Assembly (NCBI GenBank): GCA_002471665.1
Contig: DKQK01000057.1
Location: 62,001 to 126,000 of the forward strand
Direction of reading: 5' to 3'
Length of the DNA stretch: 64,000 nucleotides
DNA from: Gammaproteobacteria bacterium UBA7310
GTDB lineage: Bacteria; Pseudomonadota; Gammaproteobacteria; Pseudomonadales; Ketobacteraceae
Part shown: positions 55,104 to 64,000 of the stretch, one piece after another
Numbering within the stretch: position 1 is the stretch's first letter
Layout: the number at the start of each line of letters is the position of its first letter
Translations under genes and position numbers: made by a program
The notes under the pieces: model-generated
Seen by the model: only the letters and a program-made list of their open reading frames with translations
What the model was told of the DNA's origin: nothing
Database searches by the model: none

Positions 55104-57919
55104 GGTTGCACGCGTTGTACCTGATCGGTGGCGCTGTTGCCCGCATGGGCATCCTGCCACTGAATCAGCATATCCCGTAATTCACTCAACTCAATGGGCT
55201 TGGCCAGATAATCATTCATGCCACACTCCAGGCTGCGCTCTTTGTGTTCATCCATGATATGGGCAGTGAGCGCAATAATGGGAATGGGTGGGCGCTGGTT
55301 TTCCTGCTCCCATTGTCGAATGGCGCGGGTGGCTTCAAAGCCGTTCATCAGCGGCATTTCACAGTCCATCAATATGATGTCAAAGGCCTGCTCTTTGGCT
55401 TGGTTGACAGCGTCTTCACCGTTGTCCACGGTGACTGCCTGCATACCCAGGCGAGACAGCATGCCACGCACCACTTTCTGGGACAGGTGGTGATCTTCCG
55501 CCACCAGAATGCGCATGGGGGACAGTGTCTCGGCCCGCTTATCGTCCTGTGGGTGATCGGCCTGGATGCGTCGCACATGGGCCAGCTCCTCCAGCAGGGT
55601 GACCTTCAGTATGCGGCCGGTCACCGGCTTGTTGATGACCCTGCGAATGCCGGCATTGCGTGCCGCGGTGGCACTGGGGGCCATCCCCAACCCGGTTAAC
55701 ATCATGACCAGGGGATCATTGTTGATCAGGGGATCTTCTTTGATGCGTGCGGCCAGTTCCATGCCGGTCATGCCCGGCATCTCGTGATCCAGAATCACCA
55801 CATCGAAAGGCTCATGAATGGTGGCCTGATTATGCAGCATGGCCAGTGCCTGGCGGCCGTTGATGGCCGTGGAGACTTTCATGCCCCAACTGGACGCCTG
55901 CTGCTGCAGTACCAGGCGGCAAGAGGCATTATCATCCACCACCAACAGGTGTAAGCCGTTCAGTTGGTCGGCGAACAGCGGCACATCCTGCCCCTCCGGG
56001 TCCGGTTCCAGGGGCACGCTGAACCAGAATGTACTGCCGCGGTTGGCCTGGCTCTCGGCGCCCATCTCGCCGTGCATGATGCGCACCAGTTGTTGCGAAA
56101 TGGGCAATCCCAGGCCGTGGTGGCTGAGTTGCTCCAGATGATCCCGTTGCTGGGTGAACAGATCCTGCAACTGATCCCGGTTCATGCCCACACCGGTATC
56201 CATAATGGAAAAGCGTATTGAGTTCTGGCCCTTTTCCAGGTCTGGGCTTACTTCGATAATGACTTCACCATGATCGGTGAACTTGATGGCATTGGAGAGC
56301 AGGTTGGCCAGAACCTGACGCAGGCGGGTGGGATCACCTTTGACCTGAAAGGGCACGTCGTTGTGTACATGGGTGATCAGTTCAATGCCTTTTTCTTCGG
56401 CCCGCTGGCGGTACAACTCAATGCATTCCGACAGCATCACCCCGATGTCAAAGGAGGTGATGTCCAGTTCCATATTGCCGGTCTCGATTTTGGAATAGTC
56501 CAGAATATCATCCAGAATCTTCAGCAGATTGTTGCCCGAGGCGCTGATGGTGCGCACGTAATCTTCCTGGGAAGGGGATAGAGCAGAGTCTTCCAGTAAC
56601 TCCGCCATACCCAGAATCCCATTCATGGGGGTGCGTATTTCATGACTGAGCTGAGCCAGAAATTCAGTTTTGGCACGGCGCTCCGCTTGTTGAATGGCGA
56701 TGTGCTGCCGTTGCTGTTCTTCCAGTTGGCGCACCTTGCGCTGTCTTACGTTGAGGGCGATCACACCAGCAAAACAATCGATAAACAAACTGGCCACCAG
56801 AATATGCAGCGTTTCCATGCCCACGGCCAGCATGCCGAATACGGTTTGGGCGGTCATTAAGCCGATGAAGAGAATAATCAGGCGTGGGGCCACCATAATG
56901 CGAGCGGGGTTGAAACCATCCAATGTGCGAATGGCGGCGTTGTAGAAATTCAGCGGTACTGCTACCAACGCCAGTATGATGGACAGACGTGATGCCAGTT
57001 GAACTTCCAGCAGGAACACCGCCACCACAGCGACCAAACTGGCGGCGATGATCAGGCGATTGAGATTGTCCAGGTGGCGGCGGCAGCGACGCAGTTCAAA
57101 TAGCTTGCGACTGACCTGCAGCGAGGCGGCAAACATCAGGATCAGGGCTGAGGTTTCCAGTCTGGCATGCAGGTTGGTGGCCGCAAACCAGTAGTATCCG
57201 ATGTAGCCATAGGCACAGGCGCAGTAGTAGGCGATGGTGAGCGAGTAAAGCGCAAAATACAGATAGCTTTTATCCCGGCTTTTGATCACGCCAACGATGC
57301 CGTACACAACGAGCATCAGCAGGGCACCCATGGCCAGGCCCATGATGAGCTGCTGATTGAACTGGGTTTGATAGAATGACCCGGGATCAGACACATTCAG
57401 CGTCAGTGATATGTACTGGCGGGAGCGCACTTCAATGAGGTATTCCGAGCGCTGCCCCGGCTGCATCAGCAGGCGCAGTACCGGGGCGCGATGCTTCACG
57501 AAACCGTGGATGTGGCTGGTCATGCCACCCACGCTTTCTATGTGTTGAAGCTGATTGCCGCGGCGCTCGTGAAGCGCCATAAAGCCGATGTTGGGTTGGC
57601 TGATGTAGATCAGGGAATTGATGGGGGTGGCGAGCCGGTTTTCAATCTGCACCCGCAGCCAGAGGGTGGAATCGGTGTAGCCCAGCCGCATAACCGGGGT
57701 TCGTGTAGGGGTAAATTGCTGCAGCAGGGACTCGTCGCTGAAATCGCTGGCCTGATACTGGTGCTCAGTGTCTTCGAAATAGCTGATGTTCTGGGTGATC
57801 TGGTAGTGATAGGTGGGGCTGTCGATGACCACCGCAGCCTGCCCGGCTACCACAACCAGCAGCAGGCAGAGCAGGGCAACACTTTGGCCAACTATGCTAG
57901 GGCGGTTGGATCGGCTCAT
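55100..57919 (-). CDS. 7TMR-DISM hybrid sensor histidine kinase with two receivers
   Basis: A 939-residue kinase. Order: signal peptide (ends near GQAAV), periplasmic DISM domain (about 30-185), DISM seven-helix domain (about 190-395), coiled coil, HisKA with H426 in LSHEIRTP, HATPase (DTGVGM; the G2 box reads HHGLGL instead of GGTGLGL), receiver 1 (about 665-790; [10 protein letters not shown]) and receiver 2 (about 805-925; [11 protein letters not shown]). Receiver 1 follows HATPase directly. It lacks an HPt. It is similar in plan to the kinase at 50005-52749, and the pair brackets coq7 and the AAA gene, which suggests an old duplication. Confidence 0.9.
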   Translation of the reverse strand: MSRSNRPSIVGQSVALLCLLLVVVAGQAAVVIDSPTYHYQITQNISYFEDTEHQYQASDFSDESLLQQFTPTRTPVMRLGYTDSTLWLRVQIENRLATPINSLIYISQPNIGFMALHERRGNQLQHIESVGGMTSHIHGFVKHRAPVLRLLMQPGQRSEYLIEVRSRQYISLTLNVSDPGSFYQTQFNQQLIMGLAMGALLMLVVYGIVGVIKSRDKSYLYFALYSLTIAYYCACAYGYIGYYWFAATNLHARLETSALILMFAASLQVSRKLFELRRCRRHLDNLNRLIIAASLVAVVAVFLLEVQLASRLSIILALVAVPLNFYNAAIRTLDGFNPARIMVAPRLIILFIGLMTAQTVFGMLAVGMETLHILVASLFIDCFAGVIALNVRQRKVRQLEEQQRQHIAIQQAERRAKTEFLAQLSHEIRTPMNGILGMAELLEDSALSPSQEDYVRTISASGNNLLKILDDILDYSKIETGNMELDITSFDIGVMLSECIELYRQRAEEKGIELITHVHNDVPFQVKGDPTRLRQVLANLLSNAIKFTDHGEVIIEVSPDLEKGQNSIRFSIMDTGVGMNRDQLQDLFTQQRDHLEQLSHHGLGLPISQQLVRIMHGEMGAESQANRGSTFWFSVPLEPDPEGQDVPLFADQLNGLHLLVVDDNASCRLVLQQQASSWGMKVSTAINGRQALAMLHNQATIHEPFDVVILDHEMPGMTGMELAARIKEDPLINNDPLVMMLTGLGMAPSATAARNAGIRRVINKPVTGRILKVTLLEELAHVRRIQADHPQDDKRAETLSPMRILVAEDHHLSQKVVRGMLSRLGMQAVTVDNGEDAVNQAKEQAFDIILMDCEMPLMNGFEATRAIRQWEQENQRPPIPIIALTAHIMDEHKERSLECGMNDYLAKPIELSELRDMLIQWQDAHAGNSATDQVQRVQP

Positions 57920-58052
57920 CGGCTAAGGGCATCCTGCTCATCTGGTTAATTTTGTCTCAAGTATATTCAGACTAAGGGGCAAATCCCACCGCCAAGGGGG
58001 TGTTTCTCCCTACTTTTGCTTATTTTGCAGTCATTTACAGGGGATATTTAAC

Positions 58053-58090
58053 CCGAATGTACAAGGTTAGTACTCACCTTGTACATTCGG
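58053..58090 (-). terminator. Perfect 15-bp inverted repeat
   Basis: CCGAATGTACAAGGT (58053-58067) and its exact complement (58076-58090) flank an 8-nt loop. On the minus strand it starts 11 bp after the cNMP-rhodanese stop and is followed by GTTAAATAT, a poor T-run. It is likely a terminator, but the length and lack of mismatches would also fit an operator. Confidence 0.6.
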
Positions 58091-58101
58091 TCCCGCTGGT
58101 T

Positions 58102-59130
58102 TTATTCGCTGTCCGATTTCAGTAGGTACGCCTGCAACCCGGCTTTCACCAGCAGATAAGCCCCCAGCTCGGCGCGGGGGCCGGCATTGTCCACCACCAC
58201 GTAACAGGCCGAGCGGTCCAGATTGTCGCAGCGCTGGCGCAATTTATTGAGGGGGATATTGATGGAATTTTCCCGATGAAAATGCTTGAACTCACCGCTG
58301 AGGCGCACGTCCAGCAATACCAGTGCGGTACTGTCCGCCTGCATGGCATCCAAATCCTGCTCGGTAATACGGTTCATCACCGGCTGTTCCAGCAGGCTCT
58401 TGAATTCATCTTTTTCCAGGTACATCAGCGCGCCATCGGTTTCCATGGTCACCGTCGCATTACGGGTGGTTTCACCGATCAGCGCTTCCTCACCAAAGAA
58501 CTGCCCCGGCCCCAGTCTGGCCACCTGTTCCACGCCGTTTTCCGAACGCTTGCTCACCAGTGCGCTGCCGTGCTCAATCACGTAGAAAAGATTGCCCGGA
58601 TCGCCTTCGGCCACCACCACGTCACCCAGCGCACGCTCTTCATTCTTAAAGGCAGTAAACAGACGTTGAATGTTGGCGGGCGGGACCTTGGCGAAGACAT
58701 CCGATTCCAGCAGGGCGGACATCCAGTCCACATCATTGTCGTCGCTCTCCTCTACCCGGTAGTCGCCGGCCTGCTCCCAGGTGATGGCCAGGTCCAGGCG
58801 GTTTTTATCCACTTTCAGAATTTCGCAATCACTGGTGGTGATACTGGAAAAACGGTGGGGTGGGCGGTTATCCAGGGCTCGCCGGCACTCCGGATCGTCG
58901 GCACTGAAACTGGTGATGTTGAAATCCTCGTCCAGCAGATCCACGGAGCCTTTTAACAGATAATACCAGTAGGCATCCCGTTCCCCCCGTTTGAATAGCT
59001 TCTTGCGGGGTGGTAACGTGAGCAATTCACAGCATTTCAGCGCTTCCTGAAATTGGTGACGCAGCAGTTCATTGAAGGGTACCAACTGCTTGATGGCGTC
59101 TTCATCCAGGGGGGGTGCGAGCTCGGCCAT
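58102..59130 (-). CDS. Cyclic-nucleotide-binding/rhodanese-like protein
   Basis: A 342-residue soluble protein with two cNMP-binding-type folds (about 25-135 and 140-255) and a C-terminal rhodanese-like domain (about 260-335). The second cNMP fold has an apparently good phosphate cassette, FGEEALIGETTRNATV. In the rhodanese domain the position of the catalytic Cys reads Asp314 (VVVDNAGPR rather than VVYCxxGxR), so sulfurtransfer is not expected and it is probably a binding module. The start has no rival. Function is unknown; it may sense a nucleotide and bind a partner. Confidence 0.85.
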   Translation of the reverse strand: MAELAPPLDEDAIKQLVPFNELLRHQFQEALKCCELLTLPPRKKLFKRGERDAYWYYLLKGSVDLLDEDFNITSFSADDPECRRALDNRPPHRFSSITTSDCEILKVDKNRLDLAITWEQAGDYRVEESDDNDVDWMSALLESDVFAKVPPANIQRLFTAFKNEERALGDVVVAEGDPGNLFYVIEHGSALVSKRSENGVEQVARLGPGQFFGEEALIGETTRNATVTMETDGALMYLEKDEFKSLLEQPVMNRITEQDLDAMQADSTALVLLDVRLSGEFKHFHRENSINIPLNKLRQRCDNLDRSACYVVVDNAGPRAELGAYLLVKAGLQAYLLKSDSE

Positions 59131-59290
59131 GGCGATTCCTTTGCTGACTGATGAATAGGAAAAGTATAGTTCAGCTGGAGGCAGGTACTAGTCTGATGTG
59201 GGTGGCGAATCGTTAGTCTGTGATCGGTTTCAATGGACTGAAAACTGTGCAGGTACTATAAAAAATAATCAGGCGAAGCGTGGGTGAATC

Positions 59291-59299
59291 TGGTATAAA
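59291..59299 (+). promoter_or_regulatory. Candidate extended -10 for rimK
   Basis: TGGTATAAA gives an extended -10 (TG-N-TATAAA) 64 bp upstream of the rimK start. No good -35 is visible, which is tolerable for this promoter type. Confidence 0.45.
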
Positions 59300-59363
59300 C
59301 GCGCCTTGATTAGGCTGGCTCCAGCTGTTTCCTGCTTTCTCCTTCAACCAAATTGGATTCTTT

Positions 59364-60275
59364 ATGAAAGTAGCCATATTATCCCGAAACTCCAAACTGT
59401 ATTCCACTCAGCGGCTGGTGGAGGCGGGAGAAGCCCGTGGCCACGAAGTGCGTGTTATTGATACGCTGCGCTGCTATATGAATATGGCCACTCACAAGCC
59501 CACCATCCACTATAAAGGCCAGGCGTTGGAAGGATACGATGCCGTGATCCCCCGTATCGGCGCCTCGATTACCTTTTACGGTACCGCGGTGGTACGTCAG
59601 TTCGAGATGATGGGGGTTTATTCCGTTAATGAATCTGTGGCTATCTCCCGCTCCCGTGACAAGCTGCGCTCACTGCAGTTGCTGTCCCGCAAAGGGGTGG
59701 GCATGCCGGTGACCTGTTTTGCCCACTCTCCCGATGAGATTCCGGATCTGATTGACATGGTGGGAGGCGCGCCCCTGGTAATCAAACTGCTGGAAGGAAC
59801 CCAGGGCATTGGTGTGGTATTGGCGGATACCCGCAAGGTGGCTGAAAGTGTGATTGAAGCCTTTCTCGGGCTGAAAGCCAACATCCTGATTCAGGAGTAC
59901 ATTGCGGAATCATCCGGCGCGGATATCCGCTGCCTGGTCATTGGCGATAAGGTGGTGGCGGCCATGAAACGGCAGGCCAAACCCGGTGAATTCCGCTCTA
60001 ATCTGCATCGCGGTGGCAGTGCGACTCTGGTCAAGATCACGCCGGAAGAACGGACCACGGCTGTGCGTGCTGCCCGCATCATGGGGTTAAGCGTGGCAGG
60101 GGTGGATCTGATACGCTCCAATCACGGCCCGCTGGTGATGGAAGTCAACTCTTCGCCGGGCCTGGAAGGAATTGAGAATGCCACCGGTAAAGATGTTGCC
60201 GGTATGATTTTCAGTTTCATGGAGAAAAAAATCATCGATGGCAAAGCCACCAATCGTACCATTGGAAAAGGATAA
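59364..60275 (+). CDS. rimK: RimK, ribosomal protein S6 glutamate ligase
   Basis: A 303-residue ATP-grasp ligase that adds glutamates to the C-terminus of ribosomal protein S6, and in some species is controlled by c-di-GMP. Visible features: the N-terminal MKVAILSRN, a pre-ATP-grasp domain, [12 protein letters not shown] as the P-loop-like segment, and [12 protein letters not shown] near the end. Length matches E. coli RimK (300). It is 6 bp upstream of the M14-type gene and forms an operon with it. Confidence 0.96.
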   Translation: MKVAILSRNSKLYSTQRLVEAGEARGHEVRVIDTLRCYMNMATHKPTIHYKGQALEGYDAVIPRIGASITFYGTAVVRQFEMMGVYSVNESVAISRSRDKLRSLQLLSRKGVGMPVTCFAHSPDEIPDLIDMVGGAPLVIKLLEGTQGIGVVLADTRKVAESVIEAFLGLKANILIQEYIAESSGADIRCLVIGDKVVAAMKRQAKPGEFRSNLHRGGSATLVKITPEERTTAVRAARIMGLSVAGVDLIRSNHGPLVMEVNSSPGLEGIENATGKDVAGMIFSFMEKKIIDGKATNRTIGKG

Positions 60276-60281
60276 CAGGGC

Positions 60282-61304
60282 ATGGCGCGCCGCTCCCGGG
60301 CCATAGAGATTTTTGGTGAAACCATTGCTGCGTCAACACAGCGCACCTTCAACATTCCCATCGGACAACTCTATACTCACACGGATATTTCCATTCCGGT
60401 GCAGGTGGTGAATGGCAAAACCGCTGGCCCGGTGTTGCTGATCTGCGCCGCCATTCATGGTGATGAATTGAACGGTATTGAAGTGGTGCGCCGGGTGCTG
60501 AAAGCACCCTGGCTGAAAAACCTGCGGGGCACCCTGATTGCCGTGCCCATGGTGAATGTACTGGGTATTATTCAGCGTTCCCGTTATTTGCCCGATCGCC
60601 GCGATTTGAATCGCTGTTTTCCCGGCTCGGAAAAGGGCTCATTGGGTGGACGAATTGCGAACTTGTTCGTGCAGGAAATTCTTACCAAGTGCCAGTACGC
60701 CATCGACCTGCATACCGGTGCGGCGCATCGCTCCAATATGCCGCAGATCCGGGTTCATCTTGAGAACCAACAGGCAGCGGAACTGGCGCAGGCATTTGGG
60801 GTGCCACTGGTAATCGATGCGCCCATCCGCGACGGCTCCTTGCGGGGTGCCGGCGATGATCTGGATATCCCCATCATTACCTACGAGGCCGGCGAAGCGT
60901 TGCGGTTTGACGAGCCCGCCATCGCTACCGGTGTAAAGGGCGTGCGTAACGTCATGACCCACCTCCAGATGCTGCCACCACGCAAGAGCAGCAGAGCCCG
61001 TCCGCCCAGTTTTATTGCCCGATCTTCATCCTGGGTGCGCGCACCGGCAGATGGCCTGTTCCGCAGTAATCTGCAACTGGGGGATCGGGTGGCCCGCGGA
61101 GAAGTGTTGGGTATTATCGATGGCCCGTTGGGGGGCAGTGAAATCCCGGTAACATCACCGTTTGCCGGAATCGTGATCGGCAATACCAACCTGCCGCTGG
61201 TGAATGAAGGTGAAGCGCTGCTGCATCTGGGGCGCTTTGATGACATTGATGACGTGGAAACGGTGGTGGAAGAATTCCGGCAGGAATTTGATGGTGGGTT
61301 GTAG
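60282..61304 (+). CDS. Succinylglutamate desuccinylase/aspartoacylase-family (M14-like) protein
   Basis: A 340-residue zinc-dependent hydrolase. Metal ligands are seen in HGDELNG and DLHTG, and the C-terminal ~100 residues form a lipoyl-like beta domain common in this family. Family members remove acyl groups from amino acids or peptides. It follows rimK by 6 bp. A role in reversing or trimming the polyglutamate tail made by RimK is a guess. Confidence 0.9.
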   Translation: MARRSRAIEIFGETIAASTQRTFNIPIGQLYTHTDISIPVQVVNGKTAGPVLLICAAIHGDELNGIEVVRRVLKAPWLKNLRGTLIAVPMVNVLGIIQRSRYLPDRRDLNRCFPGSEKGSLGGRIANLFVQEILTKCQYAIDLHTGAAHRSNMPQIRVHLENQQAAELAQAFGVPLVIDAPIRDGSLRGAGDDLDIPIITYEAGEALRFDEPAIATGVKGVRNVMTHLQMLPPRKSSRARPPSFIARSSSWVRAPADGLFRSNLQLGDRVARGEVLGIIDGPLGGSEIPVTSPFAGIVIGNTNLPLVNEGEALLHLGRFDDIDDVETVVEEFRQEFDGGL

Positions 61305-61328
61305 TCTGCCTTCGTTGTGAAGACAGAC
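61304..61328. terminator. Hairpin between the M14-like gene and purD
   Basis: GTCTG (61304-61308) pairs with CAGAC (61324-61328), with a further CTTC/GAAG stem inside. It starts on the last base of the upstream stop codon and lies between convergent genes. Confidence 0.45.
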
Positions 61329-61351
61329 TTCCGGATTCAATTGTCTGACGC

Positions 61352-62647
61352 TTACCCCTGTTGCTCGCGTTCTCTGGCCACCGCCCGGTAACCGATATCA
61401 TCCCGGTAATACACGTTGTTCCAGTTGATCTGCTTGGCCAGATCATAAGCCTTGGATTGGGCTTCCGCCACGGTGCTGCCCAATGCCACCGCACACAGCA
61501 CACGGCCACCATTGGTTCGCACCCGTTCACCGTCCAGGGTGGTACCGGCATGAAATACCTTGCTGTCATCCTGCTCTGATTCCGGTAAACCAAATATCTG
61601 GTCGCCTTTCTCGTAGTGGTCAGGATAACCGCCAGCGGCCAGCACAACGCCCAGTGAAGCGCGCTCATCCCATTGCGCCTCCACCTGATCCAGCTTGCCG
61701 GCAATGGCCATGTCACATAAATGAACCAGATCCGATTTCAGACGCATCATAATGGGCTGGGTTTCCGGGTCACCGAAGCGGCAGTTGTATTCCAGCACTT
61801 TGGGGGTGCCGTCTGCCGCAATCATCAAGCCGGCATAAAGAAACCCGGTGTACACATTGCCTTCTGCCGCCATACCGTTCACGGTGGGGTAGATGACTTC
61901 ATCCATGACCCGCTGCTGAATATCTGGCGTTACCACCGGTGCCGGCGAATAAGCGCCCATGCCGCCGGTATTGGGGCCTTGATCACCGTTATCCCGGGCT
62001 TTGTGATCCTGGGAGGTGGCCATGGGCAGCACGTTTTTTCCGTCCACCATGCAAATAAAGCTGGCTTCTTCGCCCACCAGGAATTCTTCAATCACCACCC
62101 GGCTGCCGGCCTCACCAAACTTGTTGCCTGCCAGCATGTCCTCAATGGCGGCAATGGCCTCTTCCTCTGTTTGTGCCAGAATCACACCTTTGCCCGCGGC
62201 CAGGCCATCGGCTTTCACCACAATGGGGGCCCCTTGTGCTTTGACGTAGGCGACGGCTTTGTCGATCTCGGTAAAGTTGCCGTAAGCTGCGGTGGGAATA
62301 TTGTGACGGGCCAGAAAATCCTTGGTAAAGGCTTTGGAGCCTTCCAGCTGGGCGGCGCCCTTGGTGGGGCCAAAGCATTTCAGCCCGGCGCTGCGGAAGG
62401 TATCCACCACGCCTTCAACCAACGGTGCTTCGGGCCCGACGATGGTGAGTTGGATGTCATTGCCCTGGGCAAACTGCACCAGCTCGTTCAGTGCCAACAC
62501 GTCAATATCAACATTTTCGATCTTGGCTTCCAGCGCCGTGCCGGCGTTACCGGGGGCAACATAGACTTTTGCCACATTGGGTGATTGTGCTGCTTTCCAG
62601 GCCAGAGCATGTTCCCGGCCGCCGCCACCAATAATCAGAACGTTCAT
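61352..62647 (-). CDS. purD: Phosphoribosylamine-glycine ligase
   Basis: A 431-residue ATP-grasp ligase making GAR from phosphoribosylamine and glycine, step two of purine synthesis. The N-terminal [35 protein letters not shown] and [11 protein letters not shown] stretches are diagnostic. GAGGG lies 7 nt before the ATG. It follows purH by a 146-bp gap in which no gene is seen. Confidence 0.98.
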   Translation of the reverse strand: MNVLIIGGGGREHALAWKAAQSPNVAKVYVAPGNAGTALEAKIENVDIDVLALNELVQFAQGNDIQLTIVGPEAPLVEGVVDTFRSAGLKCFGPTKGAAQLEGSKAFTKDFLARHNIPTAAYGNFTEIDKAVAYVKAQGAPIVVKADGLAAGKGVILAQTEEEAIAAIEDMLAGNKFGEAGSRVVIEEFLVGEEASFICMVDGKNVLPMATSQDHKARDNGDQGPNTGGMGAYSPAPVVTPDIQQRVMDEVIYPTVNGMAAEGNVYTGFLYAGLMIAADGTPKVLEYNCRFGDPETQPIMMRLKSDLVHLCDMAIAGKLDQVEAQWDERASLGVVLAAGGYPDHYEKGDQIFGLPESEQDDSKVFHAGTTLDGERVRTNGGRVLCAVALGSTVAEAQSKAYDLAKQINWNNVYYRDDIGYRAVAREREQQG

Positions 62648-62793
62648 TGTTTGCCCTCAATTTTCGTTAAAACCGGGATACCCGAACCTGCCATGCACAT
62701 CAGAGTTCGAAGGTGAGATCCCCTTGGCGTCTTGCCACTGTGCTGGCAGAAACGCTTCCGACCTGGTCATTCAACAAGTAACCGGCAACAGGA

Positions 62794-64000
62794 TCAATGG
62801 CGGAAATGGCGCATGCCCGTGAACACCATGGCAACGTCTGCTTCATCCGCCGCCGCAATCACTTCTTCGTCGCGGATGGAGCCGCCGGGTTGAATTACTG
62901 CACGAATGCCGGCTTTGGCCGCCGCATCAATCCCATCACGGAACGGGAAGAAAGCGTCCGATGCCATCACCGAGCCTGGCACCGTCAAGCCTTCGTCTTC
63001 GGCTTTGATGCCGGCAATCTTGGCGCTGTAAACGCGGCTCATCTGGCCCGCCCCGATGCCGATGGTCTGCAGCCCTTTGGCGTAGACGATGGCGTTGGAC
63101 TTCACATATTTCGCCACCTGCCAGCAGAACATCAGATCCTGCATTTCTTCGGCGGTCGGTGCGCGCTTGGTTACGACTTTCAGGTCGTCCTGGGTGATCA
63201 TGCCGTTGTCACGATCCTGCACCAACAGGCCGCCATTGACCCGTTTGTAGTCGAATCCGGCAACCCGCTCACCCCACTGTTCACAGGTTAGCAGGCGCAC
63301 GTTTTTCTTTTCGCCCACAATGCTGATGGCAGCAGCGGATGCCCCGGGGGCGATGATCACTTCCACAAACTGTTTGTCGACGATGGCGCGGGCTGTCACT
63401 TCATCCAGCGCCTGGTTAAACGCAATGATACCACCAAAGGCGGAGGTGGGGTCGGTTTGGAAGGCCCGTTCATAGGCTTCGGTGATGGAGCTGCCCACCG
63501 CCACACCGCACGGGTTGGCGTGTTTAACAATGACACAGGCCGGTTGTCGGAATGACTTGACGCATTCCAGCGCGGCATCGGTATCGGCTACATTGTTGAA
63601 AGACAAGGCCTTGCCCTGTAATTGCGTGGCGGTGCTGACGGAGGGTTCCGCCGGGTTGGCTTCCTTATAGAAAGCGGCCTGCTGATGCGGGTTTTCGCCG
63701 TAGCGCATTTCCTGCACCTTTATAAACTGCGTATTGAACGTACGGGGGAAGGCTGTTCGTTCACCATCGGCTTTCAAGCTGCCCAGATAGTTGGCGATGG
63801 CGCCATCGTAATGCGCCGTGTGTTCAAAGGCGGCCAGGGCCAACTCAAAACGGGTCTGATCGCTGACCACGTTGGCATTGCTCTGCATTTCATCCAGAAT
63901 GCGCCCGTAATCCCCGGCGTTCACCACGATGGTCACCCACTTGTGGTTTTTGGCCGAGGAGCGAACCATGGTGGGGCCGCCGATATCAATATTTTCGATG
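62794..64000 (-). CDS. purH: AICAR transformylase/IMP cyclohydrolase, 5' end cut by window edge
   Basis: The frame runs from the right edge to a TGA at 62794; about 130 N-terminal residues lie outside. The visible part starts within the MGS-like cyclohydrolase domain ([16 protein letters not shown]) and covers the whole AICAR formyltransferase domain, with [12 protein letters not shown] and the C-terminal [11 protein letters not shown]. It catalyses the last two steps of IMP synthesis. An internal ATG at 63969 is not the real start. Confidence 0.97.
   Translation of the reverse strand, partial: IENIDIGGPTMVRSSAKNHKWVTIVVNAGDYGRILDEMQSNANVVSDQTRFELALAAFEHTAHYDGAIANYLGSLKADGERTAFPRTFNTQFIKVQEMRYGENPHQQAAFYKEANPAEPSVSTATQLQGKALSFNNVADTDAALECVKSFRQPACVIVKHANPCGVAVGSSITEAYERAFQTDPTSAFGGIIAFNQALDEVTARAIVDKQFVEVIIAPGASAAAISIVGEKKNVRLLTCEQWGERVAGFDYKRVNGGLLVQDRDNGMITQDDLKVVTKRAPTAEEMQDLMFCWQVAKYVKSNAIVYAKGLQTIGIGAGQMSRVYSAKIAGIKAEDEGLTVPGSVMASDAFFPFRDGIDAAAKAGIRAVIQPGGSIRDEEVIAAADEADVAMVFTGMRHFRH

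Noticed and set aside
1..64000. CRISPR arrays, tRNA or rRNA genes, IS elements, prophage genes
   Set aside because: No spaced direct repeats, cloverleaf-type ends, transposase or phage motifs were noticed when reading both strands; no dedicated search was possible.

Overview
The window is a chromosomal stretch of a Gram-negative bacterium, most likely a marine gammaproteobacterium near Pseudomonadales/Oceanospirillales (a Ketobacter- or Alcanivorax-like type is a guess from gene content, not tested). Support comes from the xseB-ispA-dxs cluster, PomA-type (sodium) flagellar stators, minCDE, Coq7, ahpCF, a rimK pair and purHD. No tRNA, rRNA, CRISPR, IS element or prophage gene was seen. Both edges cut genes: an RCC1-like repeat protein on the left and purH on the right.

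Layout. 1-7.9 kb: RCC1-like protein, a type III glutamine synthetase, and a three-gene minus-strand set (lipoprotein lipase, RoxA/oxylipin-synthase-like di-heme protein, catalase-like hemoprotein) that looks like a lipid-oxidation unit. 8.0-9.8 kb: a membrane diguanylate cyclase. 9.8-26.0 kb: a tight seven-gene minus-strand operon headed by a 2518-residue FAAL-ACP-KS-AT-(degenerate DH)-ACP-TE megasynthase with a C-terminal AfsA-like double hotdog, followed by an isoprenylcysteine-methyltransferase-like enzyme, an SDR lacking the Tyr/Lys pair, a rifampin-phosphotransferase-like PEP-utilizing enzyme, a UbiA-type prenyltransferase, an RND/MMPL exporter and a sterol-desaturase-type hydroxylase. 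Across an AT-rich 666-bp divergent region lie a retropepsin-like protease and a single-chain long-chain-type acyl-CoA carboxylase (26.6-30.6 kb).

30.6-39.3 kb: a DUF3014 protein, ahpC-ahpF, a response regulator/diguanylate cyclase and a large MASE1 hybrid kinase. 39.3-42.5 kb: dxs-ispA-xseB. 42.7-47.9 kb: pomAB, an AraC-type regulator with an unknown all-helical protein, and a YcgR-like c-di-GMP brake protein. 47.9-49.8 kb: minCDE. 50.0-57.9 kb: two DISM hybrid kinases flanking coq7 and a Ycf46-like AAA ATPase. 58.1-64.0 kb: a cNMP-binding/rhodanese protein, rimK with an M14-type deacylase, then purD and purH.

The most notable system is the 9.8-30.6 kb region. It has the parts of mycolic-acid-type lipid assembly (FAAL, condensing PKS with two ACPs and a TE, acyl-CoA carboxylase, MMPL exporter) in a Gram-negative setting, but adds an AfsA-type module and tailoring enzymes not found in that pathway. 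The synthase has no KR or ER, so a beta-keto product is predicted. All family assignments come from reading motifs by eye; no database search was run.
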